A stretch of DNA of 64,000 nucleotides, from contig JAIOQZ010000032.1 of the NCBI GenBank assembly GCA_021108395.1, positions 62,001 to 126,000 of the forward strand, in the 5' to 3' direction. Shown here piece by piece: positions 62,010-64,000 of this stretch (positions are counted from its first letter, which is position 1; each line of letters opens with the position of its first letter). The DNA is from Candidatus Cloacimonadota bacterium (GTDB lineage Bacteria > Cloacimonadota > Cloacimonadia > Cloacimonadales > JAIOQZ01). The notes beneath the pieces are model-generated. The model ran no database searches. It was not told the DNA's origin and saw only the letters and a list, made by a program, of their open reading frames with translations. Made by a program: the position numbers and the translations under genes.

Positions 62010-63066
62010 CCTGCGGCTCCCACACCACTGCCGCCACGTTGTGCATGCCACTGCGAGTGCGGAACGCAATGCGGCCGCCGGAGCGCTCTGCAAGCGGTTC
62101 CGGCAGTAAGGCAACCACCTTCACGCCATGCCTGCACAACCGGCGCAACCGTTCCCAGTCATCCTGGCTCGTTTTCAACCGTATTCCCCAGGGCGGATTG
62201 GTGACCACCGTCATGCCAGGCTCTGTTTTGAAGGCGGCGAATGGCGCCTGCTGGAATTCCAGGCAATCGCCAATATCCAGCGCCGTAGCGTTGTGCCGGG
62301 CTACTTCCACAGCCCCCGGGTCGATGTCGGCGGCCATGACGCGAAAAGGCGCGGGGTCGGGCGCTGGGAGTTCCGTCACTGCCTTGCGCCACAGATCGGG
62401 GCGAAAGCAGGGCCACGACTGAAAAGCGAAACTGCGGTTGCGGTGCGGTGAAAGCCCCAGACGCATGGCGCAGGCTTCGAGCGGTATGGTACCCGACCCG
62501 CAGAACGGATCGGCCAGCAGCGCGCCCGACTGGTGCCAGCCGGCCACCCGCAGCAGGGCGGCGGCGATTGTTTCACGCAGGGGTGCCTCACCGCGCCAGG
62601 CGCTCCAGCCGCGTTTGTGCAGATGGTCGCCGCTGCTGTCGATGCTCACGCGCACAACGTCCTGCTGTAGGGTGACGATGACAAGCTGCTCTACAGTGCC
62701 GCGTGGATTGTGCGGCACAACCTGGCGCACACGTTCGGCCACGGCCGTTTCGTGGTAAAGCGCCGAGCGATAGCAGTTCACACGCAAGCGAAGCTTCTGC
62801 TGACCCAGGAACGGTGACCAGTCAATGGCGGCCAGGCCTTTTTGCAGATCACGGAATCCATGTGCGGGAAAGGAAGCAGCCTCGACGAGAAGGCGGCTGG
62901 TGAGCCGCAGCCTCAGGTTCAACCGCATGAGGGTTGTGAGGTGGCCGGGGAACGCGAAGCCGCCAGGTTGGAGCCTCGCGTACGTCGTCCCAGCTTCGGC
63001 AAGCTCATCGTTGGCGAGGGATTCGATGCCCTTCTGTACAACGGCAAATAACTGAAACGGTTTCAC
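62002..63066 (-). CDS. THUMP-domain RNA/DNA N-methyltransferase (RlmL/YpsC-like)
   Basis: This is a 354-aa methyltransferase with an N-terminal ferredoxin-like/THUMP region ('FAVVQKGIESLANDELAEAG', 'LQQDVVRVSIDSSGDHLHKRGW') and a Rossmann domain with SAM motif 'LADPFCGSGTIPLEA' and catalytic 'NPPWGIR' (an NPPY-type motif with Trp). Relatives methylate N2 of G in 23S rRNA or tRNA; the target is not determinable. The GTG at 63066 has GGAGG seven bases before it and matches the family's start; the track start at 63243 adds 59 unsupported residues. It overlaps the convergent HD-GYP gene by 8 bp. Confidence 0.93.
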   Translation of the reverse strand: MKPFQLFAVVQKGIESLANDELAEAGTTYARLQPGGFAFPGHLTTLMRLNLRLRLTSRLLVEAASFPAHGFRDLQKGLAAIDWSPFLGQQKLRLRVNCYRSALYHETAVAERVRQVVPHNPRGTVEQLVIVTLQQDVVRVSIDSSGDHLHKRGWSAWRGEAPLRETIAAALLRVAGWHQSGALLADPFCGSGTIPLEACAMRLGLSPHRNRSFAFQSWPCFRPDLWRKAVTELPAPDPAPFRVMAADIDPGAVEVARHNATALDIGDCLEFQQAPFAAFKTEPGMTVVTNPPWGIRLKTSQDDWERLRRLCRHGVKVVALLPEPLAERSGGRIAFRTRSGMHNVAAVVWEPQVN

Positions 63067-63299
63067 TTGGCGGCCTCCATCACTGGCGGGCGCGACTGAA
63101 ATCTGAGAAAATGCTTGCGCGCCTGGCTCTGTGTGCGTTGTATCGTCAGATACTTTGGGGGAACTCGAACCCCCGATAACATCATTGAACCGGATTGAAA
63201 ACTTGTAAAGAGAATCACAAGGAAACACGTTTGTTTTTTTCACGAGAAAAGAATGCGTCCCCCGTCCCGTTCACAGCTATCATTGAGGCCAGGAGCGCA
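63067..63299. other. Divergent intergenic region with two hairpins and a T-arm-like sequence
   Basis: This gap holds the upstream regions of two divergent genes. GTATCGTCAGATAC (63140-63153) forms a 5-bp hairpin. Next to it, on the minus strand, GGGGGTTCGAGTTCCCCC resembles a tRNA T-arm, but it has an extra T and no acceptor stem or CCA. It may be a decayed tRNA 3' end or just a leader hairpin of the methyltransferase transcript. Confidence 0.45.
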
Positions 63300-64000
63300 G
63301 TGCACCTTGTTTTGCCGGTTGCTCCCGATGAGGCCTACCGCGTTCTGGGGGCTGTTCGCAAGTGGCCGTCGCTGTTCAAAAAGATGCAGATCATCGGCAA
63401 CGAGTGGGATATGCCTTTGTACCGGTGTGTCGTTCTCGAGGGTGAGGCGTCTTGGGCGGTTTTCAACAGCCGAGTCAAGTGGGCGGACGACTCGCTGGTC
63501 ATCGACCTGAACCGTCAGCGGCCCAAGGCCTTGCCACCCTACCCGTCAAAGGCGGCCGTGGTGCGCATGGGCGAGGGCAGCAATCTTGACCTCGAACCAG
63601 CGCCCACCAGCGCCGGGCAACTGCTGCACGAACTGGCCCGTCTCACCGGCCTGCCATTCGACCGCACCGACCCTGTGGCGACGATGCCCGAACGTGCGCT
63701 CGAAACCGCCAGGCGACAACTGCGCCCCAGCGGCAAACACCACTTCATCATCCATGCCGGTCATAAGCCGCGCAAGAAACCTGTGTTGGCTGCGGCAAGA
63801 TTTCTGAAGCAATCTTTCTCCGCCGCCGTTTACATTTCCGGTACCCCGAGTTGGAAGCACGATATTCCCGATGTGCATTATGTGCGCCCTGCCAATCTGC
63901 TCGATTTGCTGGCGCTGGCCCGGGTGTGTGACGCCGCCGTGATGGGCGACAGCAGGCTCGGCTCGCTGCCGCGCAAGCTCGTGCCCTCCACTCTGGCGCT
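63300..64000 (+). CDS. Glycosyltransferase family 9-like protein, 5' part (runs off window)
   Basis: The frame from GTG 63300 is open to the right edge (over 230 codons) and is missing from the ORF track because no stop lies in the window. AGGAG stands 4 bases before the GTG. The protein reads 'MHLVLPVAPDEAYRVLGAVRKWPSLFKKMQIIG...', with a later 'HHFIIHAGHKPRKKPVLAAARFLK' segment that resembles the start of the second Rossmann domain of heptosyltransferase-like (GT9) enzymes, and 'ANLLDLLALARVCDAAVMGDS', like the family's sugar-nucleotide region. The typical 'D.G..H.A' motif would lie near the cut. The assignment is tentative; being a real gene is likely. Confidence 0.6.
   Translation, partial: MHLVLPVAPDEAYRVLGAVRKWPSLFKKMQIIGNEWDMPLYRCVVLEGEASWAVFNSRVKWADDSLVIDLNRQRPKALPPYPSKAAVVRMGEGSNLDLEPAPTSAGQLLHELARLTGLPFDRTDPVATMPERALETARRQLRPSGKHHFIIHAGHKPRKKPVLAAARFLKQSFSAAVYISGTPSWKHDIPDVHYVRPANLLDLLALARVCDAAVMGDSRLGSLPRKLVPSTLA

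Noticed and set aside
63150-63180. tRNA gene on the minus strand
   Set aside because: Only a T-arm-like hairpin is present; the G53-C61 pair is broken by an extra T, and no acceptor, D-arm or anticodon arm can be drawn.

Overview
The window reads as GC-rich chromosomal DNA from an anaerobic, Gram-negative bacterium, probably a little-cultured lineage of the FCB group (Fibrobacterota/Chlorobiota/Bacteroidota and related candidate phyla such as Cloacimonadota, Zixibacteria or KSB1). The evidence is threefold. Several secreted proteins carry the C-terminal 'NPFNP...YNVRGQLVK...GVYF.R...KMLLLK' sorting-type domain. There is a gingipain-like (C25) protease and a SprA-like outer-membrane protein. 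The redox genes are anaerobic (hybrid cluster protein, ferredoxins, a NuoE/NuoF/NuoG-GltD complex). The phylum is inferred; no rRNA or tRNA gene is present to settle it. No CRISPR array, transposase or prophage was seen.

Left part (1-14.9 kb): housekeeping and energy. The 3' part of secA is followed by a DUF494/Smg protein, topA and a MacB/FtsX-type permease. A cluster of hairpins then separates this block from a convergent pfkA. Next comes an operon of an ABC-F ATPase and three redox subunits whose sizes and domains match the Sporomusa-type electron-bifurcating transhydrogenase (StnCBA). It ends in a strong terminator.

Middle part (14.9-41.6 kb): secreted proteins, signalling and nitrosative-stress redox genes. 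It holds a 967-aa secreted protein, a Cys-rich DUF3795 protein, a TPR-GAF-PAS-PAS hybrid histidine kinase and a receiver-GGDEF diguanylate cyclase flanked by a ferredoxin gene and a frameshifted ferredoxin remnant. A TetR-ferredoxin-Hcp-ferredoxin operon has a repeated operator-like site. Then follow a very large repeat protein with a 410-bp perfect internal duplication, an alkyltransferase-like protein, the C25 protease, a nitrilase-family amidase, the SprA-like barrel, tsaE and an N-formylglutamate amidohydrolase.

Right part (41.7-64 kb): a compact three-gene PilM/GspC/secretin-like cluster leads into an endonuclease III-like gene and dtd. After these come a P-loop ATPase, an alpha/beta-hydrolase fused to a PDZ domain, another secreted protein, a membrane protein kinase fused to leucine-rich repeats and a SUMF1-like domain, and an M23 peptidase. 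A tight reverse-strand chemosensory operon follows (cheA, cheR, two cheD-like genes, an HDOD gene, cheY, cheX-like, cheB). One of its two CheD proteins has lost the catalytic cysteine. The window ends with a PAS/HD-GYP protein, a THUMP-type RNA methyltransferase and the 5' part of a gene that the ORF track missed because it runs off the edge.

The most distinctive items are the Stn-type complex, the kinase-LRR-SUMF1 fusion, the CheD pair, the self-similar repeat protein, the minimal secretin cluster and the duplicated half-ferredoxin.
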